A stretch of DNA of 64,000 bases from Triops longicaudatus. Taxonomy: Eukaryota; Arthropoda; Branchiopoda; Notostraca; Triopsidae. The stretch covers positions 186,001 to 250,000 of the forward strand of contig JAGQDJ010000107.1 in NCBI GenBank assembly GCA_022885665.1, in the 5' to 3' direction. Positions 62,851 through 64,000 of this stretch are shown piece after piece. A model generated the notes under the pieces. The model searched no databases, was not told where the DNA came from, and saw nothing but the letters and a program-made list of their open reading frames with translations. The translations under genes and the position numbers were made by a program. Each line of letters starts with the position of its first letter. Positions within the stretch are counted from its first letter, which is position 1.

Positions 62851-63412
62851 TTCTCAGTGAAGGACAGCCAGATTATAGGGTACCTCCAGGTCCTGGGTCA
62901 GGTCCAGGTCTCCTTCGCCCGAACAAATGACGGGGCACGAAGTTCGCCTTACCTCGGTGCGGGTTTTGCTGCAGTTATACTTCCCAAAAACTGTCGTTCA
63001 GGACAATATTTATGTTCCGTGTCTCTAGACGAAAAAAGCCTAGCTTACGGTATCGTGTGTGCTTCAAAAAAATCTACAGACCGGCATCTGAGGGTTTGGT
63101 AGTCTTTGAGGCTTGATAGCGTACCAAACGGGGGAAATTATAACGCTTGGGGTGTAACTCTATTGGCGAAAACAATTCTGCTGAAAAGGACTCGAGTACG
63201 AGGCAACGGAAAGTGGTATGCAAAACATGGCAAAGCTTAATTTGGAATGCTAGGGAAAAGTGTGGAAGATTGAGGGACACGTAATGTCGTGGACCTTAGG
63301 CCATTAGCTTTCGAACAAAAAAGTACTTACTATACTACACCTTAGCGTTAATAACACGTACAAAAAAGGGTCCAGACAGCCCTGACACTGGATAAGACAA
63401 CAAACTGATGGC

Positions 63413-63682
63413 ATGCAACAACGAAAACTTTCATTGCAGAGTTTTGTGCCGCGTGTTTACTTGGAAAACCTGCAACTTACCCCTGGCAACCGACTTGCAG
63501 CCATCTTGGCGGCTCCAGTATGGAGTAATTCTATGGAACGAGAAAATCTCTTTACGCGCTTGAATTACGGATCGTTTGAAAAATTCGGTGGAAAAAGTCC
63601 CCGCAATAGAATCGTTCCTGTAAGAGCAGAAACGCAGGTCGAGGTGCAAATTTTGCAAGGGAGGGGCCCTAAAGAGTTTTAA
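63413..63682 (+). CDS. Unrecognised 89-residue ORF
   Basis: An ATG-started frame with a balanced residue mix, including LTPGNRLAAILAAPVW and a basic C-terminus ending KEF. An acceptor-like TTTCATTGCAG lies within its first 10 codons, so it might begin as an internal exon. The opposite strand is also open over most of it. No family recognised. Confidence 0.25.
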   Translation: MQQRKLSLQSFVPRVYLENLQLTPGNRLAAILAAPVWSNSMERENLFTRLNYGSFEKFGGKSPRNRIVPVRAETQVEVQILQGRGPKEF

Positions 63683-64000
63683 GCGCAAAGAATGCTGAGC
63701 GGGCAATAAAAGCTACGTAGTGGTTTGAAATCATGGGTAGTTACCATTTCCCTTTGAGACTGAGCAAGTACCATTAATACGCCGGGAAAATTGACTCTAA
63801 TGACATACTAGCTTGCAATGATCTGTCTCGGAGAGCGAACAGTGGGCTGGGAAAATAAAGTTGCCCCCCTCCCCCCTTAATCCATAGCACCATCTTCTCT
63901 CACTGTAGTAAGGTTTCCAAGGTAGCGCGTAGCGACAACAATGATAGGTACGTAAAATCACTTTCGCTGTCGTAAAAGCCGCCCTTGCACAAATAACCTT
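63683..64000. other. Non-coding end of window
   Basis: Nothing supported apart from C-rich tracts near 63866-63879. Confidence 0.6.

Noticed and set aside
1..64000. Intact transposons, reverse transcriptase or viral genes
   Set aside because: No reverse transcriptase, integrase, transposase or capsid motif was found in any of the translated frames.

Overview
This is animal nuclear DNA. It is AT-rich and gene-poor, its genes are interrupted by GT-AG introns, and the two recognisable genes are metazoan families: an outer-dynein-arm docking protein (ODAD4/TTC25) and an Sp-family zinc-finger transcription factor closest to Sp5. The first implies an animal with motile cilia. The phylum cannot be fixed from the window. 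Short introns (59 to 131 bp) inside the ODAD4 body and the absence of recognisable vertebrate repeats suggest an invertebrate, perhaps early-branching. No prokaryotic operon, CRISPR array, rRNA, confident tRNA or intact transposon was seen.

Layout: 1-24949 is long, mostly non-coding DNA with fold-back elements (best at 10686-10786), homopolymer tracts, isolated TATA-like boxes and a few moderately GC-rich patches with short unrecognised ORFs. ODAD4 occupies 24950-33190 on the + strand. 33191-45516 is intergenic, with one small ORF (33640-33909) and a diverged tandem duplication of about 182 bp (36925-37232). The Sp5-like gene is at 45517-47212 (+), with a short duplication and C-rich Sp/KLF-type sites just upstream. 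47213-64000 has no recognised gene, but several short stretches look like exons, best at 60636-61130.

The main result is the structure of ODAD4. Two separate first exons, 24950-25255 and 28622-30871, both end in phase 0, both end in the first half of a TPR, and both can join the same exon at 31003. The upstream exon gives an ordinary 619-residue protein. The downstream exon, behind its own TATA box inside intron 1, gives about 1267 residues with a 720-residue Ser/Arg/Pro-rich disordered extension and a different first TPR helix pair. I infer two promoters making two forms of a ciliary docking protein. The shared part also seems to have lost the middle TPRs of the vertebrate protein in favour of a Ser/Pro-rich linker.

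The Sp5-like protein (433 residues, two coding exons) has an Sp box split from a 17-residue first exon, a His-rich segment, a buttonhead (Btd) box and three C2H2 fingers with the standard GC-box/CACCC-box contact residues. ODAD4 and Sp5 are not known to act together.
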